DNA of 64,000 nt from Chania multitudinisentens RB-25 (GCF_000520015.2 NZ_CP007044.2:248001-312000), one strand, 5' to 3'; shown: positions 8,521 to 18,227, numbered from the stretch's first letter. A program made the numbers and translations. Notes: a model not told the origin generated them from the sequence alone.

Positions 8521-9087
8521 TTAGCCCGCTGGCGCACCGAATACACGTTGTTGTATCTGGCTAACATCAACATCGCGCACATAACGCGCAATACCGCCGT
8601 AGTAGCTTTCGTGATAACCATATTCTGGCTTCCTCAGTTCAGCCAGTACATCCACTTTAGCCGCATGTTGAAACACCAACCGATACATGGCCACAATCAG
8701 CCCGGTACGATCGCTGCCGTGCCAGCAATGGACCAAGACCGGTTTCTGCGCAAAGCGAATTTCCCGTAACGCATTCACCACCAGATCGTCATTGATAACG
8801 GCAGCATTCATTTTCACCCGGCGCAGCACCAAGTTTGTCCCTTTGGCTTCACCGTCATCATCATTCCACTGGCGCAGGCTGAGAACCGTTTTGATACCGC
8901 TGTTTTCCAGCGCCTTCATCTGCATCAGATCAGGCTGAGAAGAACGATACAAATCCAAGGAAACCTGATGGTAGTTTTGCGGCAGACCGGAAACCGTAGC
9001 GTTAACGGCTTGGCTAAATATCAAGACAGCAGAGGCTGCCAGTAAACACACTCGATAAGATATTTTATTTTTTCGGCTTCGCTGCAT
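8521..9087 (-). CDS. Exported dual-specificity/tyrosine phosphatase family protein
   Basis: A 188-residue protein with an N-terminal signal peptide (hydrophobic residues 12-30, cleavage near VNA-T) and a compact cysteine-phosphatase domain. The P-loop HCWHGSDRTG holds catalytic Cys121 and Arg127, and an upstream WNDDDGE loop could supply the general acid. The start ATG at 9087 is preferred over longer frames because it has GGAG 7 bases upstream and places the signal peptide at the N-terminus. It is a periplasmic relative of DSP/PTP-like phosphatases; the substrate is unknown. It occupies the place where E. coli carries ytfQRT-yjfF between fbp and ppa. Confidence 0.85.
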   Translation of the reverse strand: MQRSRKNKISYRVCLLAASAVLIFSQAVNATVSGLPQNYHQVSLDLYRSSQPDLMQMKALENSGIKTVLSLRQWNDDDGEAKGTNLVLRRVKMNAAVINDDLVVNALREIRFAQKPVLVHCWHGSDRTGLIVAMYRLVFQHAAKVDVLAELRKPEYGYHESYYGGIARYVRDVDVSQIQQRVFGAPAG

Positions 9088-9280
9088 AACCAAACTCCAT
9101 TTATCGGTTCTAATAGCTGCGTAATATACCTGCACCAAAAGTATTTCATAGATGGTAATACATCCGTCGCCAAAATCGGAGATAACCACGCCCGGCAAGG
9201 CACATTCACAAGCCCAACCAGGTAAAAAACGCAAGGGATGGAACGGCTGTCAGTCTGAAAAATGGGAATACTTTAGGAGT

Positions 9281-9300
9281 GTTTTAGCTATAATAGCTAC
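9281..9300 (+). promoter_or_regulatory. ppa promoter -10 region
   Basis: A perfect TATAAT hexamer at 9289-9294 sits inside TAGCTATAATAGCTA, two TAGCTA palindromes around TAA, 42 bases before the ppa start. No strong -35 hexamer is evident at the usual distance. Confidence 0.55.
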
Positions 9301-9335
9301 CACTCCGTTTCTGGTTTGATTAAAGGAAAATCGAC

Positions 9336-9863
9336 ATGAGCTTGAATCTGGTCCCTGCTGGCAAAGACCTGCCGGAAGACATCTACGTCGTTATCGAAAT
9401 CCCGGCGAACGCCGACCCAATCAAATATGAGATCAACAAAGAAACCGGCGCGTTATTCGTTGATCGTTTCATGTCTACCGCGATGTTCTATCCGTGCAAC
9501 TATGGTTACATCAACCATACCCTGTCATTGGACGGTGACCCGGTTGACGTATTAGTGCCCACTCCATATCCGCTGCAACCTGGCTCAGTGATCCGCTGCC
9601 GCCCGGTTGGTGTGCTGAAAATGACAGACGAAGCCGGTGAAGATGCGAAACTGGTTGCAGTGCCGCACAGCAAACTGACCAAAGAATACGATCACATAAA
9701 AGATGTGAACGATCTGCCTGAGCTGCTAAAAGCGCAGATTACTCACTTCTTTGAGCACTACAAAGATCTGGAAAAAGGCAAATGGGTGAAAGTGGATGGC
9801 TGGGCAGATGCCGCTGCCGCTAAGGCTGAAATCGTCGCCTCTTTCGAACGAGCCAAGAAATAA
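9336..9863 (+). CDS. ppa: Inorganic pyrophosphatase
   Basis: A 175-residue soluble family I pyrophosphatase (E. coli 176) that hydrolyses pyrophosphate released by biosynthesis. The metal-binding signature DGDPVDVLV has its aspartates at 66, 68 and 71, with further active-site residues in MFYPCNYGYI and the VLKMTDEAGEDAK segment. AAAGGAAAA precedes the ATG. It is monocistronic between a clear -10 box and a strong intrinsic terminator. Confidence 0.98.
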   Translation: MSLNLVPAGKDLPEDIYVVIEIPANADPIKYEINKETGALFVDRFMSTAMFYPCNYGYINHTLSLDGDPVDVLVPTPYPLQPGSVIRCRPVGVLKMTDEAGEDAKLVAVPHSKLTKEYDHIKDVNDLPELLKAQITHFFEHYKDLEKGKWVKVDGWADAAAAKAEIVASFERAKK

Positions 9864-9886
9864 TTTCCACCTGTTCAGATGGAAAA

Positions 9887-9917
9887 ACGCCGCTCAATGA
9901 ATGAGCGGCGTTTTTTT
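9887..9917. terminator. ppa intrinsic terminator
   Basis: Perfect 10-bp stem ACGCCGCTCA (9887-9896) / TGAGCGGCGT (9902-9911) followed by an uninterrupted T-run on the plus strand; A residues upstream also make it usable from the ytfP side. Confidence 0.9.
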
Positions 9918-10266
9918 ATGGCTGTTCGTCAAGGCGATTCAGCCAGTCACCGCATTCGATCCGTGGAAAATTCTCTACGCTGTGTTTATACAGGTAGATC
10001 CACGCACTACCATAAGGCGTCTGAATCAGTTCGCGCTTATAGTCTTTGGTATTACTTTTTAATTCATCCAGCTCTGCCAGAATCGATGAGTTAATACGAT
10101 ACACTTCACAATGTATCGTTCCCTCTCCAGGGATCGCCGCTGGGTAATGGCCCAGATTATAAATCTGATAGCCTTCAAGCTCATGTTCACCCAACCATTG
10201 GGCGTTAGTCATCCAATGACTATTTCCCTGTTTGCGGCGTAAACTGCCGTAGACAATTATTCGCAT
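9916..10266 (-). CDS. ytfP: Gamma-glutamylcyclotransferase-like protein YtfP
   Basis: A 116-residue protein of the GGCT-like/AIG2 fold. It begins MRIIVYGSLRRKQGNSHWM, the conserved YGSLR loop that forms the active-site pocket of the family, and ends with SAWIYLYK...GDWL. The acidic residue of the family is plausibly in the ELDELKS segment. E. coli YtfP has 113 residues and the same neighbours. Enzymatic activity of YtfP itself is not established. It lies 3 bases past the tamB stop, so it is the last gene of the tamA-tamB-ytfP operon. Confidence 0.93.
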   Translation of the reverse strand: MRIIVYGSLRRKQGNSHWMTNAQWLGEHELEGYQIYNLGHYPAAIPGEGTIHCEVYRINSSILAELDELKSNTKDYKRELIQTPYGSAWIYLYKHSVENFPRIECGDWLNRLDEQP

Positions 10267-10269
10267 AAC

Positions 10270-13200
10270 TCAAAACTCAAACTGATAGAGCACATCCAAT
10301 GCCTGGTCAATACCAGACACCGCTTCCAGATACAACCTAGGCATCAGGCGGTATCGCAACGTCAGCGTGGCCAATGAGTCGAATATCCCCACCCCATATT
10401 TTACTTGTAAGCCAGGGAGAACATAGCCGCTCACTACTACCTGAGAGCTGTCACCGACTCCCTCGGTATCAAGGGCCAAATTACTTACGCCAAACGCCTC
10501 GCCGATTTTACCCACAAGTTGACCACTTTGTGCAACCCCCATACCAATTAACATTGAAGTCATGGCGTTGCCATCCGCACCAGAACTGCCCAACCCCTGG
10601 CCACGCAGCAGGTACGATAACGCTTCCTGTTGAGATAATGTCGGGTCAGAGAACACTTCCAACCTCGGCGCATCCGCCATGCCGGTCACCCGCACCCCTG
10701 CGGTCACACCATCCTGGGTTGCATCCGGGTTACGGATCGCTTCAATATTCAGCAACGGCTGATCGGGCGGGCCGGAGAACAGTAACTGGCCTTTGCGCAC
10801 GATCAGATCCTGCCCATAAGCGTGGAAACGCCCCGAAGGGATGTCAATCTGCCCATTCAGGCCCAGCCCATTTCTATCCTGCACCACCCTCAGGTTACCG
10901 CGCAGCATGGCTTTCAGGCCAAAGGCATCCAAGCGCACGTCGTTGCCAATACGCACCGTCAGGTTACTGTTAATCGGGATCGCCGCCGTTGCCGGTTGAA
11001 TCGGCCTCAGCTGATTATCGAGCATCACTTCATCACGTGAAACACCTACTGCACTTTCCGGCAATTCCTGCACCGTGATGCGTGCCCATGGAATATCAAC
11101 CGAACCGTTAAGTGAAAACAGCTGCGGTGTAGCTTCAAACACCAGATCCGGTGAAACATCAATGCGCACCATCGGTGGGATCGTCACCCGTAACTGATTG
11201 CCTTTGGCTGCAATGCGCGCTCGCCAAGCATCGATATCGCGCCAGTCTGCATCACCCACCAGATTCAGTTGCCCATGAGTGGTACCGAGCAGGCCTTCTA
11301 ACGTTGAGGTCATACCGTTGAAATTCACCGCCAGGCGGCCTTCGGTCATATCAAACGGCATCCAGTGGCCGGTGATGACGGCCCTATCCAACGCCAGGCG
11401 GCCAAACACCAGCGGGTTATGTGCGTTCCCCCCCAATTGCAAATTGGCATTCAACACCCCTGAGGCTTTCTCGCCCTGCGTCAATATCGGTTGCAGCAAC
11501 GCCAGCGAGATATTGGTGATATTCACATTACCGCTGATATTACGGCGTACCTGTGGGTCGGTGATCTGAATATTGCCGTTGAACTGCCCGTTATTGACCA
11601 ACTTGATCAGCCAGTCAGCCTGCATCCGGCCATTGTTCAACCCCGCATTGAAATTGAGCGTCTCAAACGCAATCGGCAACGCGGCCCCCTGCATCTGCTG
11701 CACCACTTTCACGCTGTTGCCCACCAGCGAGACTCTTGCCTGCGGCAACGCCCCCCCTGGTTGCCAACTGACCTCTGCCCGGCCACTGAATACGCCACTC
11801 AGCGCGGTTTCCGGGCCCAGGAACGGCTTAATCATTGCCAGATCAAAACGGTTGAGCACCACGCTGGCTTGACCACTGGCTCCAGCGTCAATGGTTCTTG
11901 GCACGCACAGCTCAGCATTAGGGTTAACCCAACAATGCGGCCCAACGCTGACTCTCTGCTGTGCATTCAGATAATCCAGCGTGATGGAGCGGGTCAAACG
12001 CCATTCACCGACAGGCGTGTCGAACTGGGTATGGCTGAGATCGCCACGCCAACGCTGCTGCTGGCGATCAAAACCCCCATTCAGCTGAAGCTGGCCGGAA
12101 ACCGGCGAGCCTTCAATGTTCAGCTGTAACCGGTGTTGGCGCTCGCTGCCCCTGGCATCTAACGTCAACAGGTTGACCTGTAATGCATCCTGTTTCAGTT
12201 GTTCAACCCGCACGGTCAACTGCCCTTGGATCTGTTCTGCGGAACGCACATCGCCGTCCACCTTGACCCGATTGATATGCAACGCCTGCCATTGCAGACC
12301 AAGCGCGGTCAGATCCGCCAACAGTTGTGGTGCTTGTAGGTTGCCACGTAACCTGAGTTGGCCCCTTACCGTTCCCCCCAATCCTGGCAGGGCACCATCC
12401 AGACGCGGTGCATCAATATTGGCATCCAGATTCCAGTTTTTCTCATCGAGTTGGCCTTTGGCACTGAGCGTATTGCGCCCCAATGCCAGTTCAATACCGG
12501 GAACCCGCCACTGCCCAGCCGCATTACCGCTGAAAGAGCCACGCGCCGAGACTTGGTTTTGCTTCACATTGCCATCAAGCTGCAATACCGGCACCTGCAA
12601 TTGCCAACTGCCGCCGTGCAAACTGCCTCGGGTGGTGATGTTGCCATCCAGCCGTGCTGGCCACTCCGGCCATTGCTTGGCGGTGTTGATGCCGTTGAGC
12701 GTTAATTGTGATGTCCAACTGATGGCTTTTTGCCAATCCACCAGCGCGGTGAGATCGGCATTGCCCTGCAACGCCGCCACGCGCAAACGTTCGAGCCGGA
12801 ACTGTTCCAGATTACCTTTGCCATCCAGCGTCATCACCGCTGGCGGCAGTTCCTGGCCCTGGAGATTAGCGCGCATCGACAGCGCATAATCAGCCGCTTT
12901 GCCGTTGAGGCGCAGGCGGAAGTCATTCGCCTGATACTGTGCTTCCCCGGTCAACGGCCATTTCAGCCGTTGGCTTTGCAGCGTCAGGGCCAGCGGCAAC
13001 CCAGCAGTAGCCAGTTGGGTTTGCACATCAAGCTGCGCGCTGACCGGACCAGAGAGATTAAGCGCCACCTTTAATTCTTCACGCAGCGCGCCACCAAGAT
13101 TAAGCTTCAATTTCTCGCCTTTCAGCGGTTCGATATTCAACGCACTGTTAATCGTCATATCAACGGGCCAACTGCCGCTCAGCGTCGCCTGGCCCTTAGC

Positions 13201-14037
13201 CGAAAGCGTCCCCTGTGGCGATGCCACGTTGAAACTATCCAGTTGAATATGCTGCGCCTGAGAGCTCAGTTGCAGCAGCAAATGGGTGATCGACACGTCG
13301 TTATCACCGGTCAACCGCAACTGCTCACCGTTGATTTGCTCGGCAGTGATATCCAGTGGCAAATGAATTTCTGGTAAATCAGGTAACAAGGGTTTGTTAA
13401 ACAATGCTTGCAGCGTTTCCGCCAGCGGCTTTTCTTCCGGCGGCGATTCCGGTGCAGAAACCGCTTCGGGTAATGGATTCACCGGCGTTTTTGGCAAGGC
13501 AACCAGCAAAGAGTCGATTGAGGTTGGCAACAAAGTTAACGCCCGTTGCTGCCACCGTGCGCCGCTGCGGAATTCTCCAAGCGAAATCGCGGTATCGTCC
13601 ACGCTGACCTTCACGTTATTCAAGGCTAACAGACGCAATGTGATCGGATACGGCGTACTGAGCTCGGTAAGCGGTTCACTGGTTTCAGTTACCGGTGCAG
13701 CAGGAGGCAATTCGGCGGTTTTCACCACCACATCCACATCCTGGGCAGTCAACGCATTGATACACAGTGAACTGCGTTTCAGGCAGGAAAGATCAAGCGA
13801 CAGGTGGAATTGCCCAGCGTTAACCGCTACCCCTGGCATCCGGTATTGCACACCTTTCAGCGTCAAATCACGCCAACCGCCGCTGACCGAGGCGATTTCC
13901 AGCCCTGGCACCCAACGCACCGCACCGTTGATCACCATATGCAAGCCAGTGGTAGTGCCTAGCAGGAAGGCCACGGTTCCCACCAACAGCAGCAACAGGA
14001 TCAAAAATCCCAGGCAAATCTTTTTCACTAGGCTCAT
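10270..14037 (-). CDS. tamB: Translocation and assembly module subunit TamB
   Basis: A 1255-residue inner-membrane-anchored periplasmic protein (E. coli 1259). A single N-terminal membrane anchor (residues 7-27, LILLLLLVGTVAFLL) is followed by a very long beta-rich AsmA-like/bridge-forming region, and the C-terminal DUF490/TamB domain ends in the beta-signal-like LYQFEF. It spans the periplasm, partners TamA, and takes part in outer-membrane protein assembly and phospholipid transport (known for the family). Its start overlaps the tamA stop by 4 bases (ATGA), pointing to translational coupling. Confidence 0.97.
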   Translation of the reverse strand: MSLVKKICLGFLILLLLLVGTVAFLLGTTTGLHMVINGAVRWVPGLEIASVSGGWRDLTLKGVQYRMPGVAVNAGQFHLSLDLSCLKRSSLCINALTAQDVDVVVKTAELPPAAPVTETSEPLTELSTPYPITLRLLALNNVKVSVDDTAISLGEFRSGARWQQRALTLLPTSIDSLLVALPKTPVNPLPEAVSAPESPPEEKPLAETLQALFNKPLLPDLPEIHLPLDITAEQINGEQLRLTGDNDVSITHLLLQLSSQAQHIQLDSFNVASPQGTLSAKGQATLSGSWPVDMTINSALNIEPLKGEKLKLNLGGALREELKVALNLSGPVSAQLDVQTQLATAGLPLALTLQSQRLKWPLTGEAQYQANDFRLRLNGKAADYALSMRANLQGQELPPAVMTLDGKGNLEQFRLERLRVAALQGNADLTALVDWQKAISWTSQLTLNGINTAKQWPEWPARLDGNITTRGSLHGGSWQLQVPVLQLDGNVKQNQVSARGSFSGNAAGQWRVPGIELALGRNTLSAKGQLDEKNWNLDANIDAPRLDGALPGLGGTVRGQLRLRGNLQAPQLLADLTALGLQWQALHINRVKVDGDVRSAEQIQGQLTVRVEQLKQDALQVNLLTLDARGSERQHRLQLNIEGSPVSGQLQLNGGFDRQQQRWRGDLSHTQFDTPVGEWRLTRSITLDYLNAQQRVSVGPHCWVNPNAELCVPRTIDAGASGQASVVLNRFDLAMIKPFLGPETALSGVFSGRAEVSWQPGGALPQARVSLVGNSVKVVQQMQGAALPIAFETLNFNAGLNNGRMQADWLIKLVNNGQFNGNIQITDPQVRRNISGNVNITNISLALLQPILTQGEKASGVLNANLQLGGNAHNPLVFGRLALDRAVITGHWMPFDMTEGRLAVNFNGMTSTLEGLLGTTHGQLNLVGDADWRDIDAWRARIAAKGNQLRVTIPPMVRIDVSPDLVFEATPQLFSLNGSVDIPWARITVQELPESAVGVSRDEVMLDNQLRPIQPATAAIPINSNLTVRIGNDVRLDAFGLKAMLRGNLRVVQDRNGLGLNGQIDIPSGRFHAYGQDLIVRKGQLLFSGPPDQPLLNIEAIRNPDATQDGVTAGVRVTGMADAPRLEVFSDPTLSQQEALSYLLRGQGLGSSGADGNAMTSMLIGMGVAQSGQLVGKIGEAFGVSNLALDTEGVGDSSQVVVSGYVLPGLQVKYGVGIFDSLATLTLRYRLMPRLYLEAVSGIDQALDVLYQFEF

Positions 14038-15770
14038 AGTTCAGGCCCCAAACCGATATAAAACTGTACCCCATGGGTTTCTTGATCCCCAATCGGGGCC
14101 GCAATATCCAGTTTCACCGGCCCTACCGGCGACTGCCAGCGCACGCCAACGCCTGCACCGGTTTTGATATCACGCTCTCTGATATCGTTAACCGCCTCCC
14201 CTGAGTCAACAAACATCGCCCCCCACCAACGCCCCGTCACGTTATATTGGTATTCCAGTGAACCCGTCAGCATTTTGGAGGCTCCGGTCAGCTTACCGCT
14301 GTCATCACGCGGAGAAATGCTCCTGAATTTATAACCACGGATGCTGCGATCGCCCCCGGCAAAGAAACGCAAATCTGGCGGCACCCGATCAAAGTCATTG
14401 GTTTCAATCCACCCTACCTGGCCACGAGCGACAAAGCGGTGCTTCTCCGCCAGGCTGCGGATCCAAACGTTTTGTGCCTGCATCAATGCAAAATCAACGT
14501 CAGAACCCCAGGTGGTATCGGAAACATCCAGAGAGTACCGTTGGCTATCCCCCCAGACCGGCATCAGCCCTCCGCGTGCCCGCGTGCGGTTAATCGTGGC
14601 ACCGGGATAAAGCAGCATCGTGGTGTTGGTTACTCTGGCTTGCGTAAAGTGGTCCAAACGCCAGCTTAATGTTAATGCCCGCTGCCAACCGCTGGAGAGA
14701 TCCCAGTTGCGTGAAACCACCATTTTGGTACTGTCGGATTCGGTGTCGTTCAGGTCTTCACGTTTAAAACCCGCCTGTAACAGATAATACTGTTCAAGTG
14801 GGCTTCTCAGTAAAGGAATACGGTAGGTCAGATCCAGCTGCTGTTCCGGTGCTGAAATACTGGCGCTGGTTGTCAGGCTGTGACCACGGTCATTCAGCCA
14901 CGGCTTGCGCCAGGTGCCGCGCACACGCGGGCCGATATCGGTAGAGAAACCGCCCCCCATCTCTATAATATTACTGTTACGCGGCGTCACCAGCGCATCT
15001 AGCGGTAAAACCCGGCTCTCTTTGGCATCGTGAAAATCAGGGGACACCACCACCGAGTTAAACCAGTTGGTGGCGGATAAACGGCGGTTCAGCTCAGCGA
15101 GATCGTCCGAGCTGTAATAGTCTCCCTGCCGAAAGGGCAACAGATTTTGCAAGTAATCCTCACGGATTTGCGAGCCTTGAAACCTTACCTTGCCGAAGTG
15201 GTAACGCTGGCCGCTGTTGAAGTCGATATCCCAGAATGCCTGATGTAATTCATCTGCCACACCCAACTGGCTTTTAACCATTTCCGCATCAAAGTAACCT
15301 TTGCGCAAGGCCAGGCCAGTCAGCGAGTTTCTAAAGCTGTCGTATTTACCGTGGTGCAGGATCTCACCCACCGTCGGGCGATTATTCCTGACCAGATTGA
15401 GATAGTCTTCATCCGTTTGCGCACCGCCTTCCAGGCTGATATTGGCGCCGGCAAGGCGTACCGGTTCACCGGGATTAACCTTGGCATACAGTACCGGGCG
15501 CGACAACGTCGGGCGATCATCCAGTGTGAAATCAATGGTCGGATGATAGTATCCCAATGGCCGCAGGCCCTGGCGGATAGCCGCATCCACCCGAGCGCGA
15601 AACCGCCCTTCGGCACTGACTTCTTCCTGCGTGATCCCCGACAGGCGCACACGGACGTTTCTTTCCAACTCCCCACTCAGGCCTTGAACCTGTAGCCGCA
15701 CATTCGCCGCAAACACCGCTGGCGCCGCGAACAACATACATAAAACGCAAAGGACACGGTATCGTGGCAC
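14034..15770 (-). CDS. tamA: Outer membrane assembly factor TamA (Omp85/BamA family)
   Basis: A 578-residue Omp85 protein (E. coli 577). A signal peptide (cleavage near VFA-A, residue 21) and three POTRA domains to about residue 265 precede the 16-strand barrel. The Omp85 lid motif is visible as the RFFAGGDRSIRGY segment, and the last strand ends in YIGLGPEL. The start codon is GTG with AGGAG a few bases before it. First gene of tamA-tamB-ytfP, divergent from msrA. Confidence 0.97.
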   Translation of the reverse strand: MPRYRVLCVLCMLFAAPAVFAANVRLQVQGLSGELERNVRVRLSGITQEEVSAEGRFRARVDAAIRQGLRPLGYYHPTIDFTLDDRPTLSRPVLYAKVNPGEPVRLAGANISLEGGAQTDEDYLNLVRNNRPTVGEILHHGKYDSFRNSLTGLALRKGYFDAEMVKSQLGVADELHQAFWDIDFNSGQRYHFGKVRFQGSQIREDYLQNLLPFRQGDYYSSDDLAELNRRLSATNWFNSVVVSPDFHDAKESRVLPLDALVTPRNSNIIEMGGGFSTDIGPRVRGTWRKPWLNDRGHSLTTSASISAPEQQLDLTYRIPLLRSPLEQYYLLQAGFKREDLNDTESDSTKMVVSRNWDLSSGWQRALTLSWRLDHFTQARVTNTTMLLYPGATINRTRARGGLMPVWGDSQRYSLDVSDTTWGSDVDFALMQAQNVWIRSLAEKHRFVARGQVGWIETNDFDRVPPDLRFFAGGDRSIRGYKFRSISPRDDSGKLTGASKMLTGSLEYQYNVTGRWWGAMFVDSGEAVNDIRERDIKTGAGVGVRWQSPVGPVKLDIAAPIGDQETHGVQFYIGLGPEL

Positions 15771-16026
15771 ACGTTCTCCTTAGTTTATTTTATTTTCCTG
15801 CCAATACCGTTGCTCCGGGCCAAGGAAGACCGAATGACCTTTTCCCCAGACGCTGCGTGTCAGGCATCTTCTGTGACCGAAAACGAGACGCACTTTTGGC
15901 TTTTTGCGCTCAAAATACTGCGTTAAGCTTATACATAAGACTTATTGTGGGCAAAGACGCTGCCAGTTACAACTGACACAGGCCCCTCTTAGGTCAATTC
16001 TTACAGCAACAACAGGAGTTAACGTG

Positions 16027-16665
16027 GTGCAATCTTTTGATAAATCTCACTCTGTCGATAAGGCAAGCGCGCTGCCTGGCCGCACCACGCCAATTCCCAT
16101 TGCGGCAATCAACGTGGTAACCCACCATTCAATGACTCATGTGCCAAGCGGTATGGAAGTGGCCATTTTCGGCATGGGCTGCTTCTGGGGGGTGGAACGG
16201 TTGTACTGGCAACAACCGGGAGTTTACAGCACCGCAGCGGGTTACAGCGGGGGATACACGCCAAATCCAACCTACCGTGAAGTATGTAGCGGCCAAACCG
16301 GCCATGCCGAAGTGGTGCGTGTCGTATTCAATCCCAGCATCACCAGTTACACGCATCTGCTACAGGTATTCTGGGAAAACCACGATCCGGCCCAGGGAAT
16401 GCGCCAGGGTGGGGATATCGGTACGCAATATCGTTCCGCTATCTACGGCTTATCGCCGGAGCAGTTGGCAGAAGCGGAACGCAGCCTGCAACGCTTCCAA
16501 CAAGCGATGACGGCGGCGAATGACCGACGCACCATTACCACGGAAATTGCGCCAGCCCAACCGTTCTATTACGCTGAGGACGATCACCAGCAATATCTGC
16601 ACAAAAATCCAGCGGGTTATTGCGGCCTGGGTGGGATCGGAGTTTGCCTGCCACCGCAGGGTTAA
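16027..16665 (+). CDS. msrA: Peptide methionine (S)-S-oxide reductase MsrA
   Basis: A 212-residue repair enzyme that reduces methionine-S-sulfoxide in proteins. Catalytic Cys52 sits in GCFWGVER, and recycling cysteines lie in the C-terminal YCGLGGIGVCLPP. The frame extends far upstream without a plausible start. Two adjacent GTG codons (16024 and 16027) follow AGGAG; the second gives exactly the 212-residue E. coli length and alignment (MQSFDK versus MSLFDK) and is chosen. It is divergent from tamA. Confidence 0.95.
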   Translation: MQSFDKSHSVDKASALPGRTTPIPIAAINVVTHHSMTHVPSGMEVAIFGMGCFWGVERLYWQQPGVYSTAAGYSGGYTPNPTYREVCSGQTGHAEVVRVVFNPSITSYTHLLQVFWENHDPAQGMRQGGDIGTQYRSAIYGLSPEQLAEAERSLQRFQQAMTAANDRRTITTEIAPAQPFYYAEDDHQQYLHKNPAGYCGLGGIGVCLPPQG

Positions 16666-16715
16666 TGGCTCATTAGTGGTAGATTTTTAACCACTGGCGG
16701 CCCTCACCGGGCAAC

Positions 16716-16841
16716 TGCTATACTACGCAGGCTGCATTTGCGGCCTGATGGCTTCTTTTGTGGTTGTTATCATTACTTTTTTTACAAGGTACTTCCCCTC
16801 CGAAAAAGCGCCGCCATCCCGTCGGCACCAATGGATAGATT
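16716..16841 (+). promoter_or_regulatory. ytfL promoter and leader with possible leader ORF
   Basis: An extended -10 element (TGCTATACT, hexamer at 16719-16724) lies about 115 bases before the ytfL start, so a leader of about 110 bases is expected. It contains an ATG frame beginning at 16748 (MASFVVVIITFFTRYFP..., 69 codons) that overlaps the ytfL start out of frame, and GC-rich segments able to pair. The leader may be regulatory; no known riboswitch class is recognised. Confidence 0.4.
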
Positions 16842-18173
16842 ATGTTAAACAGTATTTTACTGATTCTTTTTCTGATTGCCGTGAGCGCATTCTTCTCACT
16901 TTCAGAAATATCGCTAGCGGCATCACGCAAAATCAAGCTGAAACTGATGGCCGATGAAGGCAACATCAATGCCGCCAGGGTACTTAAATTACAAGAAACA
17001 CCAGGTATCTTCTTTACCGTGGTACAAATCGGCCTGAACGCTGTGGCCATTCTGGGCGGTATCGTCGGTGATGCGGCTTTCTCCCCAACTTTCAAAGTGT
17101 TATTTGATCGCTTTCTGTCATCTGAACTCTCGGAGCAAGTCAGTTTCATGTGTTCGTTTGTGCTGGTGACCAGCCTGTTCATCCTGATCGCAGATTTAAC
17201 CCCGAAGCGCATCGGTATGATTGCACCAGAGGCAGTTGCCGTCCGGATCATCAACCCGATGCGTTTCTCGATCATGATCTTCCGCCCATTGGTCTGGTTC
17301 TTCAACGGCATGGCTAATTTAATCTTCCGCCTGTTTAAACTGCCCATGGCACGTAAAGATGACATCACTTCCGACGATATTTACGCCGTGGTGGAAGCCG
17401 GGGCGCTGGCCGGGGTGTTACGCAAGCAGGAACATGAGCTGATTGAAAACGTGTTTGAACTGGAATCACGCACGGTACCTTCGTCAATGACCTCCCGTGA
17501 AAGCGTGATCTACTTTGATTTACGTGAAAGCGAAGAGAGCATCAAAGAAAAGATTTCCACACACCCGCACTCCAAATTCCTGGTCTGTGATGGTCATATC
17601 GATCAGGTCGTCGGCTATGTTGATTCCAAAGATCTGCTGAACCGCGTCTTGGGTAATCAAAGCCTGGTGTTGAGCAGCGGCGTGCAGATCCGTTCGGCGT
17701 TGATCGTGCCAGATACCTTAACTCTGTCAGAAGCGCTGGAAAGTTTCAAAACTGCGGGTGAAGACTTTGCGGTGATCCTCAATGAATATGCGCTGGTCGT
17801 CGGGATCATCACCCTGAACGATGTGATGACTACGCTGATGGGCGATCTGGTCGGTCAAGGGCAGGAGGAGCAGATCGTCGCGCGTGACGAAAGCTCATGG
17901 TTAATTGAGGGCGGAACACCGATTGAAGATGTAATGCGCGTGCTGCACATTGATGAATTCCCGCAGGCCGGTAACTATGAAACCATCGGCGGGTTTATGA
18001 TGTATATGCTGCGTAAAATCCCGAAACGTACTGATTTCGTTAAATATGCTGGATACAAGTTTGAAGTGGTGGATATCGATAGCTACAAAATAGACCAATT
18101 GCTGGTCACTCGGTTGAGCGATAAACCGCCCGCCGTGTTGCCCAAAGCCCCGGATGAAGCCCCCCAAGCATAA
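16842..18173 (+). CDS. ytfL: CNNM/CorC-HlyC family membrane protein YtfL
   Basis: A 443-residue inner-membrane protein (E. coli YtfL 447). The N-terminal DUF21/CNNM transmembrane domain (residues 1-190, starting MLNSILLILFLIAVSAFFSL) is followed by a CBS-domain pair (about 200-335, including ITLNDVMTTLMG) and a C-terminal CorC_HlyC domain (350-425, SWLIEGGTPIEDV). Relatives are involved in divalent cation efflux or polyamine/pH homeostasis; the transported ion cannot be read from sequence. It has its own promoter after msrA and a terminator hairpin follows. Confidence 0.95.
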   Translation: MLNSILLILFLIAVSAFFSLSEISLAASRKIKLKLMADEGNINAARVLKLQETPGIFFTVVQIGLNAVAILGGIVGDAAFSPTFKVLFDRFLSSELSEQVSFMCSFVLVTSLFILIADLTPKRIGMIAPEAVAVRIINPMRFSIMIFRPLVWFFNGMANLIFRLFKLPMARKDDITSDDIYAVVEAGALAGVLRKQEHELIENVFELESRTVPSSMTSRESVIYFDLRESEESIKEKISTHPHSKFLVCDGHIDQVVGYVDSKDLLNRVLGNQSLVLSSGVQIRSALIVPDTLTLSEALESFKTAGEDFAVILNEYALVVGIITLNDVMTTLMGDLVGQGQEEQIVARDESSWLIEGGTPIEDVMRVLHIDEFPQAGNYETIGGFMMYMLRKIPKRTDFVKYAGYKFEVVDIDSYKIDQLLVTRLSDKPPAVLPKAPDEAPQA

Positions 18174-18195
18174 ACACCTTACGCCAGAAGCAGCA

Positions 18196-18219
18196 GCGGC
18201 CCCAACAGGGCCGCATTTT
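18196..18219 (+). terminator. ytfL terminator
   Basis: 7-bp GC stem GCGGCCC (18196-18202) / GGGCCGC (18208-18214) followed by ATTTTC. Confidence 0.75.
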
Positions 18220-18227
18220 CTAACTCT

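Noticed and set aside
15904..16026. N-terminal extension of MsrA
   Set aside because: The upstream codons match nothing in the family and the GTG at 16027 gives the exact expected length.
16687..16841. Known metal riboswitch (yybP-ykoY or M-box type) before ytfL
   Set aside because: The leader lacks the conserved sequence blocks of these classes.
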